Source: Hyphodiscus hymeniophilus (Eukaryota > Ascomycota > Leotiomycetes > Helotiales > Hyphodiscaceae). Taken from it: a DNA stretch of 64,000 nt. The notes below the pieces were generated by a model that worked only from the letters and a program-made list of their open reading frames with translations, made no database searches and was not told the origin of the DNA. Positions 1-10,082 of the stretch are shown here, piece after piece; the stretch's first letter is position 1; every line of letters begins with the position of its first letter. Location: contig VNKQ01000004.1 in assembly GCA_016508695.1 (NCBI GenBank), forward strand, positions 806,001 to 870,000. Direction: 5' to 3'. Position numbers and translations under genes: made by a program.

Positions 1-1552
1 CTTGCTCAATCCAACTGGAAGCCCTTGCTCGCTAAACGTCACATTCTGCGGAATCGTGCTGTTATAGCACTGTCCGTTCACGATGTCCAGTCCGCTCAAA
101 TCGTCAGGAACAAGGAAGAACATGTACATATTCTGATTCAGACCCTTGAAGCCCGACGTGTCGTAAGGGAACTTGTCGCCTGGATCAGTTGCGGATGTGT
201 TGCGGAGGAATATGCATTGGACTTGGTTGGGGAATTCGGTCGCCATGGCTGGGTAATCCTTCATCACATCCGAGTTCGACGTATCGGCGATGAGGACGAA
301 TTTTCGCTCGGGATAGGTCTCGAAAACCTTCTCGAGGAGGTACTTCCGGATTGAGAGCGTGTCGGACACGTCGCTGAAATTCAGAGGCCGAGTGTCGAAG
401 GAGCCCTCTGGGTAGTAGTTGTAAATGAAATCCATGTAGTTGCGGGTGATTTGCTCTGGGGTGGTGGTCAGGTAATGGAAGTGGAAATCGGGGATGCTTC
501 GGGACCAATTGGCATAGATCTCTGGCATGTTCATCCATGGTGTGAAGGCTTTGGCAAAGGAGTTCAAGAGACCGTTGGCTGGTTCGTAGATCTGGGTTAT
601 CCGCAGGATATCGTCGATATCGGAGATGATTGTTAAGCCGGCTGGAGGAACCAGGTAGGCAGTAGCATTTCCTGTGTCTGTGCCATTGGTATAGACGCTG
701 AGACGCTGGATCTCCGTTGTGCCGTTTCCTGGGAGCAAATAGCCGCCTGGTCCGGACACATTGGCAATTTGAATAAATTGGTCAAAATCTCCTTCAACAG
801 TGGTTTCTCCAATCAATGTTATGTTTTGTGCTCCTCCCCTAGGTGCCGCATTGGCGTCAACACCTGCCTCGCCGGTGAAACCACTGATTGAGACCGGCTG
901 AAGGTTGAAGGACACGTTGACATTCCCTTGCTGAACAACATATATTTCGGCTGTCAAGTTCCGGGCTTGGGTTTGCTGAGCGGGTGGAAGAGCTTGAATC
1001 GATGTGCCAATAAGGAAGATATTTGCCAGATCGTCGAGTTTTGATTCAGAGATGTTGGGCTGTTTGAAGACATTTCCGCGGAATCGCAAATTCCAGCCTT
1101 GATCGGTCCAATTTGCATAGGCCCTGAAGTTGGATCAGTACATGTCTTAAACTCAAGGAAACCGGGCATACTTACGGAATGTTGAGAACTTGAGTTGGAG
1201 TAGCAGCCAAATCGCTGTCACTGATTCCAAGACTCTTCTCAACTGCCGACCCCGTCGGGAAGTCTTGGAAGAAATTGGGAACTCCGCTGGCAATGTAGGA
1301 AGGGTAGGTTCCAATTACGCTGCTCAAATAAGTACCCAGCCCGGCAATGTCGCTCGTAGCATCACTAATGAGCGAAGAAATGGCGCCTCGTTCCTGGAGT
1401 CTGGCGAGATCACGGTCAGTCAACGAGGGTGCCGGCGTAATTAGAGGATAGTGAGATCCCGGAACTGCGATTGGAGCGGCGACTGGGACTGGAACTGGAG
1501 CTGGAGCTGCAAGAGCAGCTGGCAACAAAGCGAGAAGAGCGAAGTGCTGCAT
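1..1552 (-). CDS. Secreted App1-like phosphatidate phosphatase (C-terminus beyond window)
   Basis: Two exons, complement of 1176-1552 and <1-1123, with a 52-bp GT-AG intron at 1124-1175; 500 codons are visible and the frame is open to base 1, so the C-terminus lies outside the window. Residues 1-16 form a signal peptide (hydrophobic, ending L-A-A-P), followed by a Pro/Val/Ala-rich stretch. The later part is the App1 catalytic domain (DUF2183): the motif SDIDDILR, with aspartates at about 294 and 296, is the DxDx nucleophile signature of the HAD-type phosphatases that dephosphorylate phosphatidate. Yeast App1 is cytosolic and actin-patch associated; a signal peptide here suggests a secreted or vacuolar relative, common in filamentous fungi. 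Several N-x-S/T sites fit a secreted glycoprotein. The family call is firm; the substrate is inferred. Confidence 0.85.
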
Positions 1553-2665
1553 CACGATGGCGGTGTACTTTTGGTGGGCAATTGGGGGCTCAATTCGTAT
1601 GCGGTGAGCTGGACGAAGAACCGTGATTCGTTGAGCAACCCTCTTCCACTTTCGAACCCTCACGCAAAGTCGTGTTTGATGGAAAAGAGAGAAGAACACG
1701 AGTGACTGAAATGATGCACAGAAGAGGGTTGGGCGAGGTCAACCCATAAGTAACAAGTAAGGTCGTCGCGTGCGTGCGTGCGTGCGTGCGTGCCGCAACT
1801 TGCCAGCCAGCCGTCAAGCCTGGCCTGCGCTGCCTTGCTTGTCCAAGTTCCTGGCCTGTTGTTAATCTTATTTCCCCAATGACCTCACTGTGCATCTTCC
1901 TCCACGAACATTCAACCACCTTGTACCTAACCATAACATCCCCAATGGCATCGCACTCTTCCAGAAACGCCATGCAATGTCCACGTGAGCATTGATTAAG
2001 AGCTTGCAACTTCTATGGTGGTACGTCTTGCATTCCCCAGCAGTCATGCGACGATAAAGTAGGCTGAGGTTGAAGCTGATGCAGGTACGAAACGGCTTGA
2101 GGAGAGTGCCAAGGCCACTTGCGGGCAGGAAACCTACCGTATGCGGATCCAGAAAACTATCGGAAGACCGCAGGCAATGCTGTATATTCGAGGATCGAAC
2201 CGATTTCTGTGCTAAAGTCTCAGTATTTGGGACTGGACATCGTATCAATATTGGTTCTGTACTGAGGTAACACACAACAGGAAGCAGAGCTATCTGTTGA
2301 GGGCTATCCCCATTTCTCTCCGTGCCTAGCAAGAATTGCAAGTACAGTCTTATCAGACATTGTGCAATTACTTCCAAATTATTGGTTTCACAAGGTGCTT
2401 CCCATACCTAGTGGTAGGTTCAATTTGTGCGTCGTTTTTCGTTTAAATTCGATTCTGAACTGAAGGAGCCAGTATAGAAATTTAAGTCTACACCAAGTTT
2501 ACCAAAAGTAGACGTCCACTCAATACACCTTATTCCAAACACCCCCATCCAACTCCCCTCAATTTACATAACCGTTACAGATACGTATTTGGTCTTATAA
2601 TCAACCAGGACATTGAGCTTTTGAATAGCCCTGAATCGCACCCGGTGTTTTGAACCTGGTCTTCA
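1553..2665. other. Intergenic promoter region with (CGTG)n microsatellite
   Basis: This is the divergent upstream region of the App1-like gene (left) and the AIG2-like gene (right). It holds a GTGC/CGTG tetranucleotide run at about 1768-1792. No ORF here has a recognisable product. Confidence 0.5.
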
Positions 2666-3574
2666 ATGATGGATATCTTGGATGAATTGGAGAATCTTGC
2701 TGTAAATGCCACTTACGAGGAGCTCGATGCGGAGGGGGAAACATACAGCTCAAACAATGGAACAATAAAGATGTGGCAAGAACGTTTTGGCTATAGCTAC
2801 GAACAAGCTACGGCAATCATAGGATTCACCAAAGCCACCACCAATCCACCTTCAACGCAACAATCAATGCTTTCTCCTTCAAAGGCACGGGTAATCTATC
2901 TCCTCAAACTCGACGACCCTCTCGACACTTCAGCAAAAGTCCAAATAGCTGCAAACCTTCCGACGAGCCCAGAAGTATGCCGAGGGACTAGCGATGAAGG
3001 GGAATACTTATTCTGTAAAATCGACGGCCTAACGAAATCAGCGATCGAGAATTGGCTTTCAACGCAAAACAGACCCGGGTTCAGACCACTTTTCGTCCCC
3101 GTCGGAGCAGCATACAAGGAATTGTCCTCCGACTCACTCTACCCGACGCTCGGCAAAGACTTCACACTCCCGCAATACAGACCACAAGATGCACACCTCC
3201 TCACGACAGAGCCGTCATTTGGTCGGACGCAACATCAGTACCCAGTCTGGTATTTCTTCTACGGCACCTTGGCGAGTGTCCCCAAGCTTCGCAGTCTCCT
3301 TTCTCTTTCCGAAGAAGTAGTTGTGGTTTTGCACAGAGCGCGCCTTTTGGGAGGCAGAATGAAGACGTGGGGACAGGGAAAGTATAATGCGCTTGTTGAC
3401 GCTCTGGAGACGAGCTGTGTTGAGGGTTCGGCGTACCTGGTCGCATCGGAAGATCATGAAGATAGGTTAAGGAAGTATGAGACCGAGGCGTATGAAGTCG
3501 TGAGGTGTTTGATTGAGATGGATGGAACGACAGTGCAGGCCTGTACTTTTACGTTTATTGGCGAAGTTGATTAA
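2666..3574 (+). CDS. AIG2-like / gamma-glutamylcyclotransferase-fold protein
   Basis: A single uninterrupted 302-aa reading frame. The C-terminal third (about residues 190-300) is an AIG2-like (GGCT-fold) domain: it opens with WYFFYGTL (about 195-202), the YGTL substrate-pocket signature, continues with a leucine-rich helix and G-R-x-K-x-W-G-x-G-K-Y-x-A-L, and has E-D-x-x-x-x-L-x-x-Y-E-T-E-A-Y, which supplies the conserved acidic residue and the tyrosine near the end of the fold. The N-terminal 180 residues match nothing I know; they start with an acidic helix that could be UBA-like. Proteins of this fold act on gamma-glutamyl amines or peptides, but many fungal copies have no tested substrate. 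A second start codon lies directly after the first (M-M), so the start is nearly certain. Confidence 0.75.
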   Translation: MMDILDELENLAVNATYEELDAEGETYSSNNGTIKMWQERFGYSYEQATAIIGFTKATTNPPSTQQSMLSPSKARVIYLLKLDDPLDTSAKVQIAANLPTSPEVCRGTSDEGEYLFCKIDGLTKSAIENWLSTQNRPGFRPLFVPVGAAYKELSSDSLYPTLGKDFTLPQYRPQDAHLLTTEPSFGRTQHQYPVWYFFYGTLASVPKLRSLLSLSEEVVVVLHRARLLGGRMKTWGQGKYNALVDALETSCVEGSAYLVASEDHEDRLRKYETEAYEVVRCLIEMDGTTVQACTFTFIGEVD

Positions 3575-4271
3575 TAGCAGAGGATTTCAATAGAAGTAGA
3601 CATGGTGTGAGAGGACGTATACCATGTCACTCTGTGGAGCATAATTAGACTACTCAATCATCAAGGCAAGATTGAATTGCAACTTTCAACCACCTGGTCA
3701 AACTACAGTATGCTTTAATGAGGAATGTTAAGCATCGCGATTGACTTGGTGTATGATTCATCCTGCATTGCTCCCTCTCTACGCAGAATGCACTTGCTAT
3801 TTGTCTTCGATATGATCACTCATTTGCTTTGACTTCTCGTACAGAACTCTATTAAGGCTCTGCTCATCAGATACTAGACCTTGATATCTCGTTGTACGTG
3901 AAATTCTGCACTTCGCACTTTGCTGGACCAGCACCAGAGAGCTGGCTACGAGCAGTCTCAATAAATCGTCCGCATTCTTAAATCAGTGGTACTACAGCGG
4001 TCTCCGAATAGGGGACGCATGCTATGGCTTCACGTGGAAAGATGAAGGCAGAATCGATGTGCTACAGATATTACAGAGCATTGGAATATCAAGTTGCTAA
4101 ACATTTTGATCATCTATCACAAAACTTGCCATACCACCCATGATGTAAAGCGGGTAACTGTGAATTCCTAGCACTCCCTACCATGGCCGTCTACAGACCT
4201 GACCTCTCTTTTGTTCATCTTAAGGTCGTCGGACTTCACGCTGGTGTACTTGATCCCCATGCTGCGAAGTC
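3575..4271. other. Intergenic region between converging genes
   Basis: This is the 3' flank of the AIG2-like gene (+) and of the alpha/beta hydrolase (-). I see no coding potential, repeat or RNA gene in it. Confidence 0.4.
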
Positions 4272-5090
4272 TCACTTCTTATTGAACTTGATTCTCTCCA
4301 AGAATCGAAGAACTCCTGGGCCCACAACATCCGGTTTCTCAAACATTGGTGCATGGCCAGCACCAGGAACAGCAATCGTTTCCGCATCTGTAAAATTTGA
4401 TGCCACCCACTCTGCCTCCTCCAACGGATTCGGCCAGTCGGGGTCCGCCTCGCCCATGACTATAAGAGCTGGAGCTTCCTTGGCGCCAGCGATCCGGGGC
4501 TTCACAGCCACGTTGTGATTAGCACCGATTACTGTGGCCTGAAATGCTCCCCATCGCCCGATCCGTGTCAGTGATTTAGTAGTGCTGGCTGCACGTTCGC
4601 GCGCCTTGTCACCGAGGCCAGGCCAAAGTGTGGCAGAGTAGAATTTCCAGAACGACGGCCCCCAAGGCCACCAGAGTGCTATGCTCAAGATCCAGAGCAT
4701 CAGGCTGCTCGCTTCGGTACGAAGGAAGGGTGCTAGTAGGATGAGACCTGCGACCTGCTCCGGTTGTTGCGCTGCCGCGATGACAGCAGCACCGGCTGAC
4801 AGCGACGCGCCTGCGAGCACCGCTGGACCTCCTCCCAGTGCTTTGATAACGGTCAGGTAATCCTCTGCGATGGGATCATCTCCATAGCGCTTGAAATCCG
4901 CCGTGCTGTCGCCGTGGCCACGGAGATCGACGGCGGCCACGCGATATCCGGCAGCCACGAGTTGCGCGGCGAGTGGACCATATGCATCGCGTGTATCGCC
5001 CATACCTGGTGAGCAGACAATAAGGGGTCCTTCACCTTCAACCTCTACCGCGAGCTTGCCTCCGTCAACTTCGATGTAGGTGATTGCCAT
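4272..5090 (-). CDS. Alpha/beta hydrolase, bacterial-type, intronless
   Basis: A 272-aa intronless protein with a full alpha/beta-hydrolase layout. There is an oxyanion-region C-S-P-G-M-G near residue 26-31, D-L-R-G-H-G at 55-60, a nucleophile elbow G-A-S-L-S with Ser96, an acid in G-E-A-D-P (Asp216) and the catalytic His246 in G-A-G-H-A. The elbow ends in Ser98 rather than the usual Gly, a small-residue swap seen in some families. The substrate cannot be told; esterase, haloperoxidase-like and lactonase members share this pattern. It has no signal peptide, so it is probably cytosolic. Its even GC-rich codon use, absence of introns and compact length resemble actinobacterial and proteobacterial hydrolases, so horizontal transfer is possible but unproven. 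Its promoter lies right of 5090. Confidence 0.8.
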   Translation of the reverse strand: MAITYIEVDGGKLAVEVEGEGPLIVCSPGMGDTRDAYGPLAAQLVAAGYRVAAVDLRGHGDSTADFKRYGDDPIAEDYLTVIKALGGGPAVLAGASLSAGAAVIAAAQQPEQVAGLILLAPFLRTEASSLMLWILSIALWWPWGPSFWKFYSATLWPGLGDKARERAASTTKSLTRIGRWGAFQATVIGANHNVAVKPRIAGAKEAPALIVMGEADPDWPNPLEEAEWVASNFTDAETIAVPGAGHAPMFEKPDVVGPGVLRFLERIKFNKK

Positions 5091-6288
5091 TGCTGGGTAA
5101 CCCTCGACAGGAGCCTGTAAAGTTGACGAAATTGCTCGGCTGGTAAGAGAGTTTTCACTTCGCTTGCTCCAAAAAGATAAAGCTCTGTTTATATTTGTCG
5201 AGGTAAGAGAGTTTCAAAGACAATATTCAATTCCGATGTGCTATCTGAGAGAAAATGTGCCGCAGGATCGGAGACACGGCAATGAGAAAATGTTCACTTA
5301 TAAGACTCGCTCAATTGAATATCAGTTTAATGTAGATATCTTGGGAAATGGCATTGCACTTGCTTGGTCCATGCCCTCTATATACTTTGTGAAGCCTTCA
5401 GGATATGTGGCTTGGAAGATCAAATCCCCGGATTGACTTTGGCCCGCATGGCGTTTTAAAGTGGGTGCTCTGACCACCGCTGGCACCACCTGGACGGCTG
5501 TGGCGTTACCGCATTTCCCCCTTGAGTGCCCGCCCGCCAAGCCACCTCTCGCATACAGCAAAGAGGTACTCGAGTAAGGTAGTACAGGGAAAGAGAGTGC
5601 GAGGAATGAAGTTGACCCCCCCTTCACCAGGCGCTCAAGCGAAATGCATATCTACTAAAATACGCAGACCTACTCATCTACCTTGACTTCATGCTAACCT
5701 CGCCAACACCCATAGATGATTGGTTCAACAAGCCTACATGCATGAAAGAGGATGGATGATAGGCCTACAGTAAGGTCAAGGGCAAGGGGAGCAAGCTGCG
5801 ACAAGCTATCAACACTATAGCAGCATGCTGTACTATTCCAATATGTGACTGGAAACGCATTAAATAAAGGCTCTTGCATAAGAAATTCCGTACTGGATTG
5901 TGATTATTACGAAATACCTTCAGAATACCCCTGAACTGTACAGCGCTTCGACTTAAGGACGCGGGACACGATACTAATGTTAATGTTAATGGTGAAGACT
6001 AAGGACGGTCCTCAAGATACCAGAGACATAGAGTTCTATATTGGAGACAAATCACAATGGCATGCAGTGATGCAAAGAGGATACCATATACCATGGGAGC
6101 CAGCGGCAACTTGTTCGATCCTGTGAGCCCAAGCGATTACAAAAATCTATAATTGCGATAGTACTCTTGACTCTATGAGTTCACCTTGACTCAGTACGTT
6201 TAGGCCAGCCAGCCTTGTGCTTTATTTCTATTCTCCCATCTCAGCCATCGTGCCTTCATCATCCACTTCGTGTATCATGAAGAGACCA
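5091..6288. other. Intergenic region, no gene seen
   Basis: About 1.2 kb separates two leftward genes, covering the promoter of the alpha/beta hydrolase and the 3' flank of the FSH1-type hydrolase. Short ORFs are present but none has a recognisable product or splice pattern. Confidence 0.4.
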
Positions 6289-7029
6289 CTAGGCAAACTT
6301 CGCAAGAGCCTCAGGGTCCGTCTGCCTTTTCCCTTCCGCCTCAGCATACATTCTCAAAATCTCATTCGCGACCTTCGCCGTGTCGTTCTCGAGAACAGGA
6401 AGGCGATGCCCAACCTTGAACTCGATCATGCTCGCCGTCTTCGGATCAAAATACTCCTCGAAGAGCGTCATCCCGTTTTCTCTGTACGGGTCCTCGGTCC
6501 CAATGACATGCAAACTCGGAACACGGATCCGTTCCTCCTGTTCCTCGTCCGTCAACCCCGCCGTCAGCGGCGGGTACGTCCCATTAAACAGGACCGCAAA
6601 AGCGAGCCCCGTCCCATCATCACCGCCCTCCTTCCTCTCCCTCGCCTGCTGCTCCAGCAACAGCCCCGAAACAGCCATCGCCCCCTGACTGAAGCCCAAC
6701 GCGCCCACGAACCCCCTCCCGTCCTTCCTCTTCTGCTCGTCCATGGCGTCCTGCAGCGTGGCTATCGTCTGCGCGGACTTGACATGGTCGAAGTGCCACC
6801 TCCGATAAGGCTCCATGCCCTCGAAGACGGGGATGACATCTGGTCCTGGCGCGCCCTCCTGTGGGCTCTCGACGAACACGAACTCGAAATAGGGACCCAG
6901 CACTCTTTGGATGCGGATTGTCTGGATGTTGAAGATCATGGCGTTTGTTCCGCCGCCGTGGAGGCAGAGGATGGCGGGTTTGGGCCGGGAGTCAGCATCT
7001 CCCGTAACGTATTCCTCTTCTGGGTACAT
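6289..7029 (-). CDS. FSH1-family serine hydrolase
   Basis: A 246-aa intronless protein of the FSH (family of serine hydrolases, DUF341) group, which includes yeast Fsh1-3 and the polyketide-release thioesterases LovG and CtnB. It begins with the family-typical I-L-C-L-H-G-G-G-T-N-A (about residues 20-30), has F-V-E-S-P near 51-56, the nucleophile motif G-F-S-Q-G-A with Ser114, an acid in G-T-E-D-P and the catalytic histidine in V-G-H-R-L-P. No polyketide or other secondary-metabolite synthase lies nearby, so a biosynthetic cluster role is not supported; a general esterase is more likely. It is divergently transcribed from the agmatine-deiminase-like gene. Confidence 0.85.
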   Translation of the reverse strand: MYPEEEYVTGDADSRPKPAILCLHGGGTNAMIFNIQTIRIQRVLGPYFEFVFVESPQEGAPGPDVIPVFEGMEPYRRWHFDHVKSAQTIATLQDAMDEQKRKDGRGFVGALGFSQGAMAVSGLLLEQQARERKEGGDDGTGLAFAVLFNGTYPPLTAGLTDEEQEERIRVPSLHVIGTEDPYRENGMTLFEEYFDPKTASMIEFKVGHRLPVLENDTAKVANEILRMYAEAEGKRQTDPEALAKFA

Positions 7030-7641
7030 CTTGTGTGAAAGACAATGTGCTGTGGTCTTCTTGGGTCGCCGTTACATCTTGTATGTGTTGTCCTTTCCAT
7101 GTCGTTCCATCCAAAAGCCGAAATTGTATTCACGTGACCAGTAAGACTACTCACGTGCTTCAGGGATGAGTGTCTGGGTCTTCGGAGATGCTGGTAGAAG
7201 TCAAGGAAATTCCAGGATTAAAGGCTCTGTTCTAATGATTACGTTACGTTTTTTGTTGCGGTCAAGAAATCAAATTCTCTCATGTCTGGATCTCTCAGTC
7301 GAGCTTCCAAATTGGGTCGGACTGGCGGAGCCGAGACACGCCCCTTTCCAATTCCAGACCTCGGAATAAGAACTATCAAATTCGATACAAATATACTGGC
7401 TTTCAGCCGTCCTATCAATGAAGTTGAGAAGCATACAATCGCAGTCAAATCCTTTCTTGCCTTGTCGCCAAGAATATCTCAGCCAGCTCTTCAGAAACCG
7501 CCCAACCCTATGCTGGTGTCTAATCTATCAAACAAGTTCATGATTTCGAGATGGTTATTACGTTCGCATTTGAGCCCAGGTAGTAACTATAACCTTACAG
7601 AATCTCTTCAAGACAGCAAGAATAGTACGCCCATATCAAAA
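7030..7641. promoter_or_regulatory. Divergent promoter with two TCACGTG boxes
   Basis: About 610 bp lie between the start of the FSH1-type gene (-) and the chosen start of the deiminase gene (+). A perfect palindrome TCACGTGA occurs at 7130-7137 and a second TCACGTG at 7151-7157, 21 bp apart, i.e. two helical turns. TCACGTG is the core bound by fungal bHLH factors such as Cbf1 and Pho4. That these boxes are bound is inference. Confidence 0.45.
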
Positions 7642-8691
7642 ATGGCTTCTGCTTCCCGTTTCTCCACCTCCGCAAGAACCTCCCATTACTACTTCCCAGC
7701 AGAGCGCAATCGACACTCCGGAACAATGATGGCCTGGCCAACCAAGTCTTCAGTTGACGAGTTCGATATCGATGAAACAAGGAAGGAAGTAGCCTCCATC
7801 GCTACCACCATCTCACGTTACGAGCCTCTCCATCTATTCACACTCAATACTCCAGACAACGTGAACACTGCCCACGCACTTCTTGGAAGCAATGAGAAAG
7901 TTTCTATCCATCCAATAGCAAAGTTGGATAGCCTATGGGCTCGTGATATCGGGCCAATATTCGTGAGAGCAAAGGATGAACGATCCGTTAGCGGAGCGGT
8001 GCTGAATTTCAATCATTGGGGAGGTAAGTTGGAGGACGAGGGAGATTCAAGTGTGGCTGCGTTAGCACTTGAGGCTCTGCATGTGCCAGCGATATCGACG
8101 AGCTTAGTATGTGAGGGTGGTGGGTTGGAAGTAGATGGCGAAGGCACATTAATGGCGACCGAAAGCTCCATCATCAACTCGAATCGGAACGCTGGCAAAA
8201 GCAAGGCAGAAATTGAGGCAGAATTGCTCCTTCTTTTCGGAATCACCAAGGTTATATGGCTGAAAGGCGTCGAAGGTCACGATATCACAGACTGCCATAT
8301 CGATGCCCTGGCACGATTCGTGTCGCCTGGTCTCGTTGTTCTCACAAAGCCAAGCGCTACTCATCCCCAGGTGGAAAAGGACATATATGAGGACGCCAAG
8401 CTGAGGTTGTCGAAAGAGACAAACGCAAAAGGAATGTCACTTCAGATCGTTGAGTTACCAGAGCCAGACTGTGCGCGATTCAAGCATCGTGCCACCATCT
8501 CATATGTCAACTACTACCTGGCGAACGGTGCGGTCATCGCCCCGAAGTTTGGAGATGAGGAAGCAGATGCGGAAGCGCAGAGGATTCTGAAGGAGCTATT
8601 CCCAGAGCGAGTGATTGAGCAGGTATTCTTGAGACAATTACCTGTCCAGGGTGGAGGTATCCATTGTGCGACGCAGCAGATGTTGGCGTGA
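7642..8691 (+). CDS. Agmatine deiminase-like (PAD_porph family) enzyme
   Basis: A guanidino-group hydrolase of the agmatine deiminase/peptidyl-arginine deiminase (PAD_porph) family. Members convert agmatine to N-carbamoylputrescine and ammonia, a route to polyamines. Visible family motifs are M-x-W-P near the N-terminus, W-A-R-D-I-G-P-I-F, F-N-x-W-G-G, E-G-G-G-L-E-V-D, G-H-D-I-T-D-C-H-I-D with the catalytic His/Asp, and the C-terminal G-G-G-I-H-C with the nucleophilic cysteine at residue 342 of 349. The frame is open upstream to an ATG at 7282, which would add 120 residues. I chose 7642 because it sits in good start context (CAAAAATGG) just before the conserved domain and the extension is not family-like; a mitochondrial leader from 7282 or 7513 remains possible. 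It is intronless, and a bacterial origin is plausible. Confidence 0.82.
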   Translation: MASASRFSTSARTSHYYFPAERNRHSGTMMAWPTKSSVDEFDIDETRKEVASIATTISRYEPLHLFTLNTPDNVNTAHALLGSNEKVSIHPIAKLDSLWARDIGPIFVRAKDERSVSGAVLNFNHWGGKLEDEGDSSVAALALEALHVPAISTSLVCEGGGLEVDGEGTLMATESSIINSNRNAGKSKAEIEAELLLLFGITKVIWLKGVEGHDITDCHIDALARFVSPGLVVLTKPSATHPQVEKDIYEDAKLRLSKETNAKGMSLQIVELPEPDCARFKHRATISYVNYYLANGAVIAPKFGDEEADAEAQRILKELFPERVIEQVFLRQLPVQGGGIHCATQQMLA

Positions 8692-9066
8692 GGAAGGCGG
8701 CTGGAGAGTCAAGACGAGGAGGATGTAAAGTAGTGCGCAGTCCCAATCTCATCTCCGCTCTATGAACCTAGTATAGTCTTTTGAATACGGCCAGCCTACG
8801 GCACCATCGATTCGTAAGCGCAATGACATTTTCTCAATATCCTCTTCAATCAAATAGTCCACCAATCTGACCAAGATCCATTCAAGTTATTGACTTCCTC
8901 CCGAGACTTTGGACGACCCCACTTGGGGTAACCATCCAGGTACTCGGTCAGATAACGAAGGTGGCCAACACGGGTCTCACACGATCGACCGACGTGGGAA
9001 GCAGGGATGATTCCAAGCAGAGAAGAAGCTCTAAGCAGCTGTGAGCGAGCCGGGAGTAGTCGGTAA

Positions 9067-9128
9067 TGAAGGAGGAGGAGCAGAAGAAGCAGAAGAAGGA
9101 GGAGAAGAAGAAGAAGGAGGAGGAGCTC
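9067..9128 (+). repeat. Purine-only GGA/GAA simple repeat
   Basis: About 60 bases are almost pure purine (units GGAGGA, GAAGAA, with a few GCA). Antisense ORFs here read as runs of Leu or Phe/Ser, typical low-complexity artefacts. Confidence 0.8.
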
Positions 9129-9351
9129 CCATAGAAGACTTCCCGTTGTATACACTCCCTCTCGTACCTTTCCTGCCCCTTGCAATAAGCGGAAGGGCTC
9201 TTGTGGTATACTGATATCAGCTGTGAAAGAAAGACCTTCCGAGACTCTCTGTCTGGCCAGGAAAACCTCACCTGGTTGCCCCTGTCCCAGCCCATCAGAC
9301 GGCACATCATCATCAAGCACTGGCAATTTGAGTATTGGAAGATTTCAGCCA

Positions 9352-9377
9352 TTCTTTCTTTCTTTCTTTCTTTCTTT
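9352..9377 (+). repeat. (CTTT)n microsatellite
   Basis: Six perfect CTTT/TTTC tetranucleotide units in a row. Confidence 0.9.
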
Positions 9378-9561
9378 GGATGGGGTTTCCCGATCTAGGA
9401 TTTGCAAGGGGGGACACCAGTCTACCAGGTCGTAAGGTTGTCTGTCGCCTCACGAGTCAAGACATTCGTCTCTCTCCGACCGACAGAACACGCAGAAAGT
9501 CAGATACGGGAAGGCCGTAAGTATGAAAAGCTTATGTTGGGATGCCTTGCATGTGCCCATG

Positions 9562-9580
9562 TATATATATATATATATAT
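9562..9580 (+). repeat. (TA)n microsatellite
   Basis: Uninterrupted alternating TA dinucleotides upstream of the ZIP transporter gene. Confidence 0.9.
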
Positions 9581-10082
9581 CCATATTGTTCCATATTGTT
9601 CCATATATCTACTGAAGAGCCAAATCACATCGCGTGGAAGTGCGAAGGTCCTGCTGCTAGCGTGGCATCTCTAAATAAGGCATGGTACCTACCCATCCGG
9701 GTGCTCGATCGTCCTCTCCCACACACAATTCCACATTCCATCTCACCACGCCAGTTGGTCCACTTCACTTCCTGATGCGCCGCATTCAGCCATCATTGCA
9801 TCCATGTCCTTCTTCTTGCTGGGAAGGTCATCTTTCTCTCGGCCGTGCCGCAGTTCCGTCCGAACGCACGGCAGAGACTGCAGACGGAGTGAATATGTAT
9901 AAGAGGTCATGCATGTCACCTCACTCTGCACGCTTGCTTCTCCCCTTCAAATCTTGAAAAGGAAAAAGGGAAAAAAGGGAAAAGAAGCAGAAGAATAAAG
10001 TTCATCAACGTTTTCGGATTTCTGCTTGACTTGCTTTTCGTCCCATACCCCTTTCTCTCCTTCCAAGAGCGGCTCCTTCACG

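Larger units (their letters stand above)
8692..10082. other. Intergenic region rich in simple repeats (ZIP gene promoter)
   Basis: 1.4 kb without a supportable gene. It holds a purine-only stretch of GGA/GAA/GCA units at about 9067-9128, a (CTTT)n run at 9352-9377 and a (TA)n run at 9562-9580. The leading part is the 3' flank of the deiminase gene; the last several hundred bases should contain the promoter and 5' leader of the ZIP transporter, including an A/G-rich stretch just before 10000. Confidence 0.5.

Noticed and set aside
6217..7038. Long plus-strand ORF opposite the FSH1-type gene
   Set aside because: It is the shadow of the minus-strand gene; the catalytic motifs lie only on the minus strand.
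7282..7641. Upstream 120-codon extension of the deiminase frame
   Set aside because: It is open from an ATG at 7282 but shows no family similarity, while 7642 has better start context and gives family-typical length. Kept only as an alternative.
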